A stretch of DNA of 64,000 nucleotides. It comes from Chryseobacterium sp. Leaf405 (lineage in GTDB: Bacteria; Bacteroidota; Bacteroidia; Flavobacteriales; Weeksellaceae). Positions 18,374-28,202 of the stretch are shown here, one piece after another. The stretch is from positions 1 through 64,000 of the forward strand of contig NZ_LMQN01000006.1 of NCBI RefSeq assembly GCF_001425355.1, read 5' to 3'. Position numbers and translations under genes: made by a program. The notes below the pieces were generated by a model. The model ran no database searches. It saw only the letters and a list, made by a program, of their open reading frames with translations, and had not been told where the DNA came from. Within the stretch, counting starts at the first letter, position 1. The number at the start of each line of letters is the position of its first letter.

Positions 18374-20821
18374 TTGCAATACGCTCAAATTGTTTTACCG
18401 TTAAATTTAAAAGGATCTTTCACCTATAAAGTTCCGGAAGAAATAGCCTCTGAAATTCAGATAGGAATGAGGGTTTTGGTTCCATTTGGCGGTAAAAAGA
18501 TCTATACGGGAATTGTTTTTGAACTTCACAACAACGAGCCGACAGAGTTTGTGGCGAAGGAAGTTATCAGCATGTTGGATGATAAACCAATCGTTCCGCA
18601 GGAGCAGATTAATTTCTGGAATTGGCTTTCCGATTATTATTTATGCGGTTTGGGGGAGATTTACCGTTTTGCATTTCCCTCTTCTTTGAAACTGGAAAGT
18701 GAAACGTATTTAAAATTAAAACCTAATATCACTGTTGATTTTGAAAACCTTGATGTCAACGAAATGTATCTTATTCAGGCGTTGGAAGTTCGACAACTGA
18801 TTAACTTAACGGATATTGAAGCTTTTATCCCGAAAAAAGATATCATCAGGACTATCAACTCATTGATTGATCTGCAATATATCGAAATTGATGAAAAAAT
18901 TGCGGAAAAATACAAAGCAAAAGAAGTCGCTTATGTAAAAATTAAAGATGAGGTTTTACAAAGAGAAAATCTTACGGAAATCCTTTTATCATTAAAAAGA
19001 GCTCAAAAACAAAAAGATCTTTTCCTTCATATTTTAGAAAAACAGACTGAGAATCCTGATTTGAATATCAAGAAATCGGAGTTATTTGAAGACGGTTATT
19101 TCGGAAGTTCGCATTTTAAAGCATTGGCAGATAAAAATTTGGTCGAAGAATATTATATGCAGAAAGACCGGATTGAAAGCTATGAAGGAGAAATTGAAAA
19201 TATCGAAGAACTCTCCGAGTCTCAGAAATCGGCGAAAATTGAAGTCGATGAGGCATTTGAAGAAGGTAAAAATGTACTGCTTCACGGTGTGACTTCATCA
19301 GGAAAAACACATATTTATTTAGAGAAAATTAAAGAATGCATTCAGGAAGGAAAAAATGTTTTGTTTTTGCTTCCTGAGATTTCTTTAACGAAACAAATTA
19401 CCCAACGATTAGAAAAAAAATATGGCCGGCAGCTCGGTTTTTATCATCAGAAACTGACTGATTTTGAACGGGTAGAAGTCTGGAGAAGAATTAAGCAAAA
19501 TGATATTAAAATCCTGATCGGAACCCGAAATGCATTGTTTTTGCCTTTTCAGAATTTAGGATTAATTGTTGTAGATGAAGAACATGATTCTGCATACAGA
19601 CCACGGGAAGCTTCGCCATATTTTAATGCCAAAGATGCGGCGTTGGTATTGGGAAATTTCTATAATGCGAATGTGATTTTAGGTTCTGCAACACCCTCCG
19701 TGGAAAGTTATTACAATGCCCGAAAGGATAAAATGAAATATATTTTTCTTGAAGAACGTTTCGGGAATGTAAGTCTTCCTGAATATGAATTGATTAATTT
19801 TAAAGAAGCCCAGGATTCCAAAAAAGTTTCGGGGAATTTTTCTTTGCATTTGGTTGATGAAATTAAGAGAGTTTTAGACGAAAAAAATCAGGCAATTGTT
19901 CTTCACAACCGTCGTGGCTATGCAAATGTCATAGAATGTGAAACTTGCGGTTATGTAAATTATTGTTCCAATTGCGACGTGGTGATGACGTATCACAAAG
20001 CTGCCAATGAAATGAAATGTCATTATTGCGGTCAGCGGGCATCAAAACCAAAAACCTGTCCGAAATGTCATTCAGAAAACTTAAATGAAAGAGGGGTAGG
20101 AGTAGAACAAATTCATGAAGAAGTTATTAAATTATTTCCTGAAAATGAAGTGGACAGAATGGATGTTGATTCCATGCGGAAGAAATTTGCCTACGAAAAG
20201 TTATACGAGAAAATTGAGGATCGGGAAACAGATATTGTCGTTGGAACTCAGATGATTTCCAAAGGATTAGATTTTGATCATATTGAATTGGTAGCGATTC
20301 CGAAAGCAGATTCTATGTTGTATGTTCAGGATTTCCGAGCGGAAGAAAGAGCATATCAATTGATTACTCAGGTTTCAGGAAGAGCGGGACGAGTTTCTGG
20401 GAAAGGGAAAATTTTAATTCAGACTTTTAATCCGGATCATTCTGTTTTTCAGTTAATTAAAATGAATAATCCCGCAAAGGTTTATAAATATATTTTAACG
20501 GAAAGGCAAAAATTTCATTATCCGCCTTTCACGAAATTAATTATGATTGAGCTGAAACACAGAAAAGAAGACAAAGTAAATCGTGCTTCTCAGTTTTTAG
20601 GTTCAATTTTAAGAAAATATCTGCCTGAGGAATGTGTTTTGGGTCCGGAAAAAGCTCAGATTGCAAGACTTAATAATTTATATCAATTTCAGATTATGCT
20701 TAAACTTCCAAGAGGTAAAAAGTATGATGAATATAAGAAGCTGGTTTTGATAAGTCTAAAAGAATTTGAAGAAATTACTGCTTATCAAAGCATTAGAAAA
20801 GACGTTTTTGTAGATTTTTAA
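18374..20821 (+). CDS. priA: Primosomal replication-restart helicase PriA
   Basis: An 815-aa helicase. The N-terminal DNA-binding region (about 1-280) is followed by Walker A (GVTSSGKTHIYL, about 305), the DEEH box (VVDEEHDSAY, about 400) and eight zinc-binding cysteines in four CxxC pairs (about 520-580). Helicase C motifs include GTQMISKGLDF and SGRAGR. PriA reloads the replisome at stalled forks. The start is TTG at 18374: no ATG fits the conserved N-terminal YAQIVLPL, and the 33-bp inverted repeat lies just upstream. Confidence 0.95.
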   Translation: MQYAQIVLPLNLKGSFTYKVPEEIASEIQIGMRVLVPFGGKKIYTGIVFELHNNEPTEFVAKEVISMLDDKPIVPQEQINFWNWLSDYYLCGLGEIYRFAFPSSLKLESETYLKLKPNITVDFENLDVNEMYLIQALEVRQLINLTDIEAFIPKKDIIRTINSLIDLQYIEIDEKIAEKYKAKEVAYVKIKDEVLQRENLTEILLSLKRAQKQKDLFLHILEKQTENPDLNIKKSELFEDGYFGSSHFKALADKNLVEEYYMQKDRIESYEGEIENIEELSESQKSAKIEVDEAFEEGKNVLLHGVTSSGKTHIYLEKIKECIQEGKNVLFLLPEISLTKQITQRLEKKYGRQLGFYHQKLTDFERVEVWRRIKQNDIKILIGTRNALFLPFQNLGLIVVDEEHDSAYRPREASPYFNAKDAALVLGNFYNANVILGSATPSVESYYNARKDKMKYIFLEERFGNVSLPEYELINFKEAQDSKKVSGNFSLHLVDEIKRVLDEKNQAIVLHNRRGYANVIECETCGYVNYCSNCDVVMTYHKAANEMKCHYCGQRASKPKTCPKCHSENLNERGVGVEQIHEEVIKLFPENEVDRMDVDSMRKKFAYEKLYEKIEDRETDIVVGTQMISKGLDFDHIELVAIPKADSMLYVQDFRAEERAYQLITQVSGRAGRVSGKGKILIQTFNPDHSVFQLIKMNNPAKVYKYILTERQKFHYPPFTKLIMIELKHRKEDKVNRASQFLGSILRKYLPEECVLGPEKAQIARLNNLYQFQIMLKLPRGKKYDEYKKLVLISLKEFEEITAYQSIRKDVFVDF

Positions 20822-20979
20822 CAATTTTTAACAAACTTTATAGAGTTTTTATAATAGTCCACTGAATCACCATACAACAATATTTTCTACATTTGGACGT
20901 TGATTATATGTTTGGGTTTTAACTCTCGATTTAACCAATTGATTTTTAATCTATCCAAATTATAACAAAATGAAAATAG

Positions 20980-22452
20980 ATGGTAAACTTCAGAAGATAT
21001 ATTTCAAGCGTTGCGGTGCTGGCTTCAGGTTTTTTCCTGGCACAGTCTACCGTTTCTACAGTTCTGTATTCTCCGGCTTATGACAATCAAAAAAGCAGTT
21101 TAAACTTACCTTCTCCTATCACTTCTATGGTGGAGAAAGCTATTTTGTCGCCTAAAGAGCTTGTAGACATTAATGTAAACACGATGATGACCGACCCTGT
21201 GTTGAAAAATGCAACCTGGGGATTCGTAGTGTATGACCCGAAAACGAAGAAAGTAATCTCTTCGTATAACGAAAACACTCCTTTAGTTCCGGCTTCTACA
21301 ACGAAATTATTAACCACAGAAACAGCAATGAATATGTTGGGTGAAAATTACCGTTGGAATACTCAGTTGGAATATTCGGGAAGTGTGGATGAAAATGGAG
21401 TTTTGAATGGTAATCTTTATATTGTAGGTAGTGGCGACCCGTCTTTGGGAACCAATAAAGCAGGTGCTTGGGCTTACAGAGATATCGTTTCAGATTTTAA
21501 AGAAGGACTTTCTCGTGAGGGAATCAAAAAAGTAAATGGTGATATTATTATTCAGACAGCGCTTTTCAAAGGTAACATTTCGAAGCTTCCGGAAAATGTT
21601 GTTTGGTTAGAAAGTAATAACTATTATTTACCGGCTGGTACAACTCGTGAGATCAATCCTGCGAATGAAAAACTGATTGTTAAGAAAGGAAATAATTTCT
21701 CTGCAGAAAAGAAATTTTTCTACGTTTCTCCTTATAACAACCAGATGGTTTATGCCGATAAATATGAAGGTAATGGTGCTTTAACAACAAAATTACCTGA
21801 TGCTCCTGCTTTTCTTGCCAATTCTTTCAGAACAACTTTAGTAAAAAGCGGAATCGCAGTAACAGGAAAAGTAACACCAAAAATGACAGATGTAAGTCCT
21901 GAAAGCAGAAAATTGGTTTCAGTTTACAAATCTCCGACGTTGAGTGATATTATTTTTTATACCAATCAGCACAGTGATAATGGTTTAGCTGAGGCATTAT
22001 TAAAAACAGTTGGTTTCCAGAGTTTGGGAGATCAGACAACTGAATCGGGTAGAAAAGTAGTGACTGAGCATTTAAAAAATGAAGGTTTCGATATGATGGG
22101 TTTAAATTATATCGACGGAAGCGGACTTTCAAGAAGCAATAATGTAACACCGATTTCTCAGGCTAAATTTTTAACTTCTTTAATGGATGAAAAATATTAC
22201 AAAACATATTTCAATTCACTTCCGGTTGGAGGACAATCTGGAACATTGAAAAGAATGTTTAACGGTCTTGGGAACGGACAGGTTTTTGCTAAAACAGGAA
22301 CTTTAAATAAGGTAAAAACATTGGCTGGATATATGAAAACCAATTCGGGGAAAACGTTAGTATTTTCTTTAATGGTAAATAATTATTCAGGATCTGTAGA
22401 CATGGTAAAGAAAAGAATGGAAAAAATTCTTGAGCCAGCTTTAGATTTATAA
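20980..22452 (+). CDS. dacB: D-alanyl-D-alanine carboxypeptidase/endopeptidase, S13
   Basis: A 490-aa low-molecular-weight penicillin-binding protein of the PBP4 type. A signal peptide ends near FLAQS. The SxxK box is PASTTKL (serine near residue 106), the SxN box lies in GSGLSRSNN (about 390), and the KTG box is FAKTGTL (about 430). It trims and cleaves peptidoglycan cross-links in the periplasm. The ATG at 20980 is used; an ATG ten bases upstream is in another frame. It stands alone and ends at a terminator. Confidence 0.93.
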   Translation: MVNFRRYISSVAVLASGFFLAQSTVSTVLYSPAYDNQKSSLNLPSPITSMVEKAILSPKELVDINVNTMMTDPVLKNATWGFVVYDPKTKKVISSYNENTPLVPASTTKLLTTETAMNMLGENYRWNTQLEYSGSVDENGVLNGNLYIVGSGDPSLGTNKAGAWAYRDIVSDFKEGLSREGIKKVNGDIIIQTALFKGNISKLPENVVWLESNNYYLPAGTTREINPANEKLIVKKGNNFSAEKKFFYVSPYNNQMVYADKYEGNGALTTKLPDAPAFLANSFRTTLVKSGIAVTGKVTPKMTDVSPESRKLVSVYKSPTLSDIIFYTNQHSDNGLAEALLKTVGFQSLGDQTTESGRKVVTEHLKNEGFDMMGLNYIDGSGLSRSNNVTPISQAKFLTSLMDEKYYKTYFNSLPVGGQSGTLKRMFNGLGNGQVFAKTGTLNKVKTLAGYMKTNSGKTLVFSLMVNNYSGSVDMVKKRMEKILEPALDL

Positions 22453-22487
22453 TGTATGAAATTGTTAAAATTTAATTAATATAAGAG

Positions 22488-22517
22488 CCTTTTAATCAAC
22501 GATTGAAAGGTTTTTTT
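22488..22517 (+). terminator. Terminator of dacB
   Basis: CCTTTTAATC pairs with GATTGAAAGG across a 3-nt loop and is followed by seven T. The candidate promoter element TATCTTTG of the next gene (22519-22526) begins right after the T-run. Confidence 0.82.
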
Positions 22518-22546
22518 ATATCTTTGATACCATATATAATCTAAGC

Positions 22547-24472
22547 ATGAAGAAATTTTACTTTTTACTTTTGAGCCTGTTTGCTTTTCAGCAGTTTTAT
22601 GCCCAGAACGATAATATTGAAAATAAAGGATTAATTACAAAGGAAATGAAATCTTTTGCCCACAAAATGTCAGTGGGAAATACCAATCCAAATACTCTAA
22701 ACTATGATCTTCAGTATCAAAGATTAGATGTCACGATAAATCCTTCGGTAAGAAGTATTGCAGGATCTGTTACTTCTCATTTCAAACCTAATCAAAGTAT
22801 GAGCAGTATTTATTTTGATCTGGATAGCCAAATGACCGTTTCTCAGGTTCAGTATCATGGTAATACGCTTGCTTTTCAGCAAATTACGAGTACTAAAGAA
22901 CTGAGAATTAATTTTCAATCTGCGCTTACCGCCAATGTTTTGGATTCTTTAACGGTAACTTACTCTGGAATTCCGCCAACGACAAATAATTCTTTTTTCA
23001 ACGGAACCCAGGGAGGAACAGCAGTTTTATCAACTTTAAATGAACCTTACGGTGCACAAGACTGGTTTCCAACCAAGCAAAGTCTTAATGATAAAATTGA
23101 AAGAGTTGATATAAAAGTAACTACACCTTCTCAATACAGTGTTGCTTCGAATGGTAAACTGATGTCTGAAACAACTCTTCCAGGCAGTCAGAAACTTACT
23201 TTCTGGAGAACGCAATATCCTACGGCAGCATACCTGATTGCCCTTTCTGTTACCAATTTTGTTAAGTTAACAGATACCATCGGGAATCCACCTTTTCCAT
23301 TTATCAATTACGTTTTCCCGGCAACAGCTACCAACACAACAAACATGAGTAATATTGAATGGACGAAAACCGTAATGAATACTTTTGAAACGTATTTCGG
23401 ACCTTATCCTTTCAGAAATGAGAAATACGGGCACATGGAGTTTCAGGCCGGCGGCGGAATGGAGCATCAGACGATGAGTTCAATGGGTGGCTGGACAAAA
23501 CAACTTATTGCACACGAGCTTACCCATCAGTGGTTTGGTGATAAAGTAACTTGTGGTGCATGGAATGATATCTGGCTGAATGAAGGTTTTGCAACATTTG
23601 GTGAACATGTAGCGAATGAAAAACTATTAATGACGAATGCAGAATTTCTAAACTACCTTTTGATACAAAAAAATTACGTTACAGGCGCACCGGAAGGAAG
23701 TGTTTATGTTGCCGATTCCAATTTAGGAAATGTTTCAACAATTTTTAATGGAAGATTATCTTATTCTAAAGGCGGATATGTTTTAAGAATGTTAAAATGG
23801 ATTTTAGGAGATGCTGTTTTTTATCAGGCACTTCAGGATTATCATGCAAGACCGAGCCTAGCTTATAATTATGTGAAAACTCAGGATTTTAATGCGTCTC
23901 TTTTAACTTCAACAGGAAGAGATTTTACAGAATTTTTTAATGACTGGATTTACGGTGAAGGGTATCCAATTTACGACATCAGGTGGAGACAGTCAGGAAA
24001 TACGGTGACTTTCAGAGCATCTCAAACCCAGAGTCATCCATCTGTAAGTTTTTATGAAATGCCGTTGCCCGTAAAAGTGAACGGAACAGGAGGTCAGGTT
24101 GCTTATTTTGCTTTAAATAATACAATAAACAATCAATATTTTGTACAGACAGTGCCTTTTCCGGTGGCAAGTGTAGAATTTAATTATGAATATCAGATTT
24201 TAGAAAGAAATTCAACCGTTACTCAAGATAATACATTGGGAACTTCAGATCTTACTAAAGAAGATTTTGCTTTATATCCAAATCCTGCAAAAAATGAATT
24301 GAATCTGAAAGGAATTAATAAACCAACGGATTTTACCATTTATTTTACAGACGGAAAATTAGTAAGAAAAGGAACTTATCAACCTGAAAAATCAATTAAT
24401 ATTTCAGAACTCGTTCCCGGAGTTTATATTTTTAAAATAAATGATAAGAATATTAAATTTTTAAAAAAATAA
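22547..24472 (+). CDS. M1 family metallopeptidase with T9SS sorting tail
   Basis: A 641-aa exported aminopeptidase. A signal peptide ends near FYAQ and an M1 N-terminal sandwich follows. The exopeptidase motif GGGMEHQTM lies near 304 and the zinc site HELTHQWFGD plus downstream Glu in NEGFATFGEH near 325-350. The large M1 C-terminal helical domain is missing; instead there is a type A T9SS sorting domain (LYPNPAKNELNLKG near 577 to the basic end IKFLKK). It should be secreted and surface-attached or released to digest peptides. It stands alone between terminators. Confidence 0.92.
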   Translation: MKKFYFLLLSLFAFQQFYAQNDNIENKGLITKEMKSFAHKMSVGNTNPNTLNYDLQYQRLDVTINPSVRSIAGSVTSHFKPNQSMSSIYFDLDSQMTVSQVQYHGNTLAFQQITSTKELRINFQSALTANVLDSLTVTYSGIPPTTNNSFFNGTQGGTAVLSTLNEPYGAQDWFPTKQSLNDKIERVDIKVTTPSQYSVASNGKLMSETTLPGSQKLTFWRTQYPTAAYLIALSVTNFVKLTDTIGNPPFPFINYVFPATATNTTNMSNIEWTKTVMNTFETYFGPYPFRNEKYGHMEFQAGGGMEHQTMSSMGGWTKQLIAHELTHQWFGDKVTCGAWNDIWLNEGFATFGEHVANEKLLMTNAEFLNYLLIQKNYVTGAPEGSVYVADSNLGNVSTIFNGRLSYSKGGYVLRMLKWILGDAVFYQALQDYHARPSLAYNYVKTQDFNASLLTSTGRDFTEFFNDWIYGEGYPIYDIRWRQSGNTVTFRASQTQSHPSVSFYEMPLPVKVNGTGGQVAYFALNNTINNQYFVQTVPFPVASVEFNYEYQILERNSTVTQDNTLGTSDLTKEDFALYPNPAKNELNLKGINKPTDFTIYFTDGKLVRKGTYQPEKSINISELVPGVYIFKINDKNIKFLKK

Positions 24473-24478
24473 ATAATG

Positions 24479-24507
24479 AAGCCTCCAAATTTGGAGGCTT
24501 TTGTTTT
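24479..24507 (+). terminator. Terminator of the M1 peptidase gene
   Basis: The perfect hairpin AAGCCTCCAAA/TTTGGAGGCTT is followed by a T-rich tail, six bases past the stop codon. Confidence 0.9.
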
Positions 24508-24645
24508 AAAGGGCTGGAATTTATTTCTCATGCTAAAAATTATTAGAAATAATTCTACATACAATGAATTTTAACGTTTGTAGGTTGGTTTTTTAATTCA
24601 TTTTTTATAACTTGTTGATTCAATATTAATTAAAAATATTTTATT

Positions 24646-25548
24646 ATGAGAAAAGTTTTATTTCCTTTAATGGCATTATTATCATTTAGCACTTTTTCGA
24701 TACATGCACAAACCAGTAAAATTTCTTTTGAAGCTTCTGAGGGATATTCCGTTGGAAATTTAGGAGGGCAACAGGGCTGGACAGCTTGGGGAGGAGTTCC
24801 TGCTACCAATCCCAGAGTTGCCAATTCCAATGCTACAGATGGAGTAAATTCATTTACGATGGCAAGTGAAGGAGATGTTCTTGATTTTTGCGGAGTTGAG
24901 AAAAATATCTCCAGCTTGGTTACAGGAGATGATGTAGAAATTTCTTTCGATTACAAATTTGACGATATTGATGGATCAGATTATGAAATGGCGATATATA
25001 ATGACGGTACAAATTATTACTATACAGCAGTTTTAAGAATTGATTATCAAACGGGAAGATTGGAATATAGAAATGCAACTACATTTGCCAATGGCCCTAT
25101 TTTAACCCCAGATCAATGGTATAATTTGAAAATTGTCATTAAGAAATCTGACAATACTTTGCAATATTTAGTTGATGGAGTTTCTATTTATTCAGGACCA
25201 TTAGGAACTTATAAAAATGCCCAGATCATCGACTTTGTGTATGATGATTTTGGAAGCGGATTTAAAGTTGATAACCTTAGGGTGACTAATTTGGCTAATT
25301 TAGCAACAAATGAAGTTTCTAGAAAAGAAGCAGTTACCATTTCACCAAATCCTGCAATTGACCGTTTAAATATTGAAACAGAAGAAAAAATCAATACGAT
25401 TTTAATCTTTGATGCAAAAGGAAGTTTGGTAAAAACTCTGTCCAATCCTGATAAAACAATTACTGTTTCTGATCTGAGTACCGGAAATTATCTTATAAAA
25501 ATAAAAACGGATAAATCTGAATTTACAAAGAAATTTATCAAGAAATAA
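24646..25548 (+). CDS. Secreted lectin-like protein with T9SS tail
   Basis: A 300-aa protein. A signal peptide ends near SIHAQ. Residues 25-215 look like a concanavalin A-like or LamG sandwich (EISFDYKFDD, YYTAVLRIDY, DQWYNLKIVIKKSDN, VDGVSIYSG), and a type A T9SS sorting domain follows (TISPNPAIDRLNIE near 230 to the end FIKK). It probably binds carbohydrate outside the cell, but no catalytic residues can be named. It forms a single-gene unit with its own terminator. Confidence 0.82.
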   Translation: MRKVLFPLMALLSFSTFSIHAQTSKISFEASEGYSVGNLGGQQGWTAWGGVPATNPRVANSNATDGVNSFTMASEGDVLDFCGVEKNISSLVTGDDVEISFDYKFDDIDGSDYEMAIYNDGTNYYYTAVLRIDYQTGRLEYRNATTFANGPILTPDQWYNLKIVIKKSDNTLQYLVDGVSIYSGPLGTYKNAQIIDFVYDDFGSGFKVDNLRVTNLANLATNEVSRKEAVTISPNPAIDRLNIETEEKINTILIFDAKGSLVKTLSNPDKTITVSDLSTGNYLIKIKTDKSEFTKKFIKK

Positions 25549-25567
25549 TAGTATTAAATTAAAATTT

Positions 25568-25596
25568 AAAATCCTTCAGAATTGAAGGATTTTTTG
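25568..25596 (+). terminator. Terminator of the lectin-like gene
   Basis: AAAATCCTTC pairs with GAAGGATTTT across a 6-nt loop, followed by further T, 20 nt past the stop. Confidence 0.88.
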
Positions 25597-25743
25597 TTTA
25601 ATAAAAGGTAATTGTTGTGGCTGGATAATAAGTGATTAAAGATAAAATATTGAGATTTTAATTGAACAATCAGAATAAAAATCACAAAAGCTGTGAGTTT
25701 ACAGCGATTTTATTAAATTAGCACATCTAAAAAATTATTAGAA

Positions 25744-26940
25744 ATGATCTCTAAAAAGTATCTTGAAAATTTACAGAACGAACTACAAAATATTGATAAT
25801 GATGGTCTTTACAAAAGAGAAAGAATCATTACTTCGCAACAAAGTGCAGAAATAGAAGCCAACGGAAAGAAACTTTTGAATTTCTGTGCTAACAATTATC
25901 TGGGATTATCAAACAATCCGGAAGTGATGAAAGCTTCTCAGGATATGATTGAATCTCACGGTTACGGAATGTCATCGGTTCGTTTTATCTGCGGAACTCA
26001 GGATATTCATAAAGAATTGGAACAGAAAATCGCTGACTTTTTAGGTCTTGAAGATACAATTCTGTATGCCGCTTGTTTTGATGCCAATGGTGGAGTTTTT
26101 GAACCGTTATTCACAGAAGAAGATGCTATTATTTCAGATGAATTGAACCACGCATCCATTATCGATGGTGTTCGTCTTTGTAAAGCGGCAAGATATCGTT
26201 ACAAAAATAATAATATGGAAGATTTGGAGGCTCAGTTAATTGCGGCTTCTGAAAAAAATCACCGTTTCAAAATTATTGTCACTGACGGGGTTTTCTCCAT
26301 GGACGGAATCGTTGCGGATTTAAAAGGTGTTTGTGATTTAGCCGATAAATATGATGCTTTGGTAATGGTTGATGATTCTCACGCCACAGGTTTTATCGGA
26401 AAAACGGGTCGTGGAACTCACGAGGCAAACGAAGTGATGGGTAGAGTAGATATCATTACTTCTACTTTAGGAAAAGCTTTGGGCGGTGCTTTGGGCGGAT
26501 TTACATCCGGTAAAAAAGAAATCATCGATATGTTGAGACAGCGTTCAAGACCCTATTTATTTTCAAACTCATTGGCTCCGGGAATCGTGGGTGCAGCTTT
26601 GAAAGTATTGGATATGATCTCAGACGATACTTCTCTTCGTGATCAGGTGATGGAAAATGCAGAATATTTCAGAGCGGAAATGAAAGCCAAAGGTTTTGAT
26701 ATTCCTGATGGAGATGCTGCTATTGTTCCGGTAATGTTGTACGATGCACCTTTGGCTCAGAAAATGGCGGAAAAATTAATGGATGAAGGAATTTATGTGA
26801 TCGGATTCTTCTATCCGGTTGTACCAAAAGGGAAAGCAAGAATTAGAGTTCAGCTTTCTGCAGCGCATACAAGAGCACATTTGGATAAAGCAATTGCTGC
26901 TTTTGAAAAAGTAGGAAAAGAATTGAATATTATTTCTTAA
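25744..26940 (+). CDS. kbl: Glycine C-acetyltransferase (2-amino-3-ketobutyrate CoA ligase)
   Basis: A 398-aa PLP enzyme of the alpha-oxoamine synthase family. It has the expected length and the [13 protein letters not shown] entry motif (near 46), HASIIDG (near 138), VDDSHATGF (near 210) and the PLP lysine in [13 protein letters not shown] (near 244). It converts 2-amino-3-ketobutyrate and CoA to glycine and acetyl-CoA in threonine breakdown. Serine palmitoyltransferase and 8-amino-7-oxononanoate synthase are relatives, but the sequence fits Kbl best. The partner threonine dehydrogenase is not in this window. Confidence 0.93.
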   Translation: MISKKYLENLQNELQNIDNDGLYKRERIITSQQSAEIEANGKKLLNFCANNYLGLSNNPEVMKASQDMIESHGYGMSSVRFICGTQDIHKELEQKIADFLGLEDTILYAACFDANGGVFEPLFTEEDAIISDELNHASIIDGVRLCKAARYRYKNNNMEDLEAQLIAASEKNHRFKIIVTDGVFSMDGIVADLKGVCDLADKYDALVMVDDSHATGFIGKTGRGTHEANEVMGRVDIITSTLGKALGGALGGFTSGKKEIIDMLRQRSRPYLFSNSLAPGIVGAALKVLDMISDDTSLRDQVMENAEYFRAEMKAKGFDIPDGDAAIVPVMLYDAPLAQKMAEKLMDEGIYVIGFFYPVVPKGKARIRVQLSAAHTRAHLDKAIAAFEKVGKELNIIS

Positions 26941-26978
26941 CATTAGAAAATAAATAAGCTCTACATTTGTAGAGGTGA

Positions 26979-27016
26979 AACAGAATTTCTATATTTACAG
27001 AAATTCTGTTTTTTTT
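26979..27016 (+). terminator. Terminator of kbl abutting the next start codon
   Basis: AACAGAATTTCT (26979-26990) pairs perfectly with AGAAATTCTGTT (26999-27010) and is followed by a run of eight T that touches the ATG at 27017. A second small hairpin lies just before it (26959-26974) and contains TACATTTG, a match to the TAnnTTTG promoter element. Confidence 0.8.
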
Positions 27017-27454
27017 ATGAGTAAAATATATGTGTTTCTATTGGTGCTTTTAACGATTGTTTCATGTAAGACGAAAATGAATCAGTACGTAAAAAATGAA
27101 AATAAGGTAAATAAAAGACACGGCAAATGGAAAGAAGAATATTCTTCGGATAATGGAATCTTGGTTGCCATCGGAAGATATAAGAATGGCGAAAAGGTCG
27201 GAACATGGAAAATGTCCTTAAACAATCAACTTTATCAAAAAGATAGAATAGGTAAAAAAATGACCAGAACCAAAGTTTTTTATCAGAACGGAAATTTGAT
27301 GGAAGTAGGGAAATCCCGATTAGACATTAATGAAAACCAACGCCACTGGTACTACTTTGGTGACTGGAAATATTATGGTGAAAACGGGAAACTTCGTTAC
27401 ATTAAAAAATATGCAGACGGTAAAAAAATCGACAGTATTTCATTCAACAAATAA
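27017..27454 (+). CDS. Small lipoprotein with MORN-like repeats
   Basis: A 145-aa protein with a lipoprotein signal ending at Cys17 (LLTIVSC). Its repeats are of the pattern G-x-W-K plus YKNGEKVGTWK and YFGDWKYYGENGKLRYIKKY, similar to MORN and YwqK-type repeats. Similar Bacteroidota proteins have no agreed function. The frame is open from 26975, but that start lies in the kbl terminator hairpin and spoils the signal peptide, so ATG 27017 is chosen. Confidence 0.7.
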   Translation: MSKIYVFLLVLLTIVSCKTKMNQYVKNENKVNKRHGKWKEEYSSDNGILVAIGRYKNGEKVGTWKMSLNNQLYQKDRIGKKMTRTKVFYQNGNLMEVGKSRLDINENQRHWYYFGDWKYYGENGKLRYIKKYADGKKIDSISFNK

Positions 27455-27548
27455 TCTATTATGTTATTCGGGCTTTATAAAATCGGAATATTGTTTCCAG
27501 ATATGATATTGATAAAGCATTTTACCTTCACTTGAATAACAAAATCAT

Positions 27549-27556
27549 TATATTTG
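27549..27556 (+). promoter_or_regulatory. Candidate -7 promoter element of hemJ
   Basis: TATATTTG fits the Bacteroidota TAnnTTTG consensus and lies 17 nt before the hemJ ATG. No clear TTTG -33 partner is seen. Confidence 0.5.
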
Positions 27557-27572
27557 CTCACAAATTTTTACG

Positions 27573-28124
27573 ATGCTTTACACCATAATAAAAGCGCTTC
27601 ATATTATCTTCATGGTCAGTTATTTTGCGGGAATTTTTTATCTCGTAAGAATTTTTGTATACTATAAAGATACCGACGAATTTTCCGATGAAAAAAAGAA
27701 AATTCTGAGAGAACAATATACTTTTATGGCGAGAAGATTATGGAATATCATTACCGTCCCGGCAGGTGTTATTATGACATTATGCGGGCTGACAATGATT
27801 TTTCTGAATTTAAATCTCATGAAAACGCCTTGGTTTCATTTAAAACTGACATTTTTGGTCGGTTTGGCAATCTATCATTATTGGTGCTGGAAAAAAGTGA
27901 AACATTTGGCACAACTCAACGGAAATACCTTAGAAACACCTAATATAAAATTAAGACAGTTCAACGAAATTGCCACATTTATTTTATTTTTGGTCGTTTT
28001 TACCGTCATTTTAAAATCTCAGGTCATTGAATATTGGTGGCAATTAATCACAGGATTTTTCGTTTTGGTGTTTTTAATCATGATGACCGTGAAATTAGTT
28101 AATAAAAGAAAGAAAAATAATTAA
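27573..28124 (+). CDS. hemJ: Protoporphyrinogen oxidase HemJ-like membrane protein
   Basis: A 183-aa membrane protein with about five hydrophobic helices. The N-terminal KALHIIFMVSYFAGIFYLVR motif is diagnostic of HemJ (formerly UPF0093), including the essential His near residue 10; WFHLKL near residue 85 is the second conserved region. HemJ oxidises protoporphyrinogen IX to protoporphyrin IX in haem synthesis at the inner membrane. It precedes gldF by 78 nt, with a hairpin between them. A CopD-like annotation is a weaker alternative. Confidence 0.85.
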   Translation: MLYTIIKALHIIFMVSYFAGIFYLVRIFVYYKDTDEFSDEKKKILREQYTFMARRLWNIITVPAGVIMTLCGLTMIFLNLNLMKTPWFHLKLTFLVGLAIYHYWCWKKVKHLAQLNGNTLETPNIKLRQFNEIATFILFLVVFTVILKSQVIEYWWQLITGFFVLVFLIMMTVKLVNKRKKNN

Positions 28125-28139
28125 AGGCTTTAGGCTAAG

Positions 28140-28189
28140 GCAGTAAGCGGGAAGCTTTTGCCTGCCGCTTATGGCATATTGCTTACTGC
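28140..28189. repeat. Imperfect palindromic repeat, hemJ-gldF gap
   Basis: GCAGTAAGC (28140-28148) is the exact reverse complement of GCTTACTGC (28181-28189), and the inside adds further partial pairing around AAGCTTTTGCC. GC content is higher than the neighbourhood. There is no T-run, so this is not a simple terminator; it may be a REP-type unit. Confidence 0.55.
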
Positions 28190-28202
28190 AAATTAAAAAA
28201 CT

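Noticed and set aside
24550..24572. Possible fourth iron-box (TTATTAGAAATAATTCTACA) before the lectin-like gene
   Set aside because: The half-sites are spaced one base too far apart compared with the haem-locus dyads and no TAnnTTTG element follows at 5 nt.
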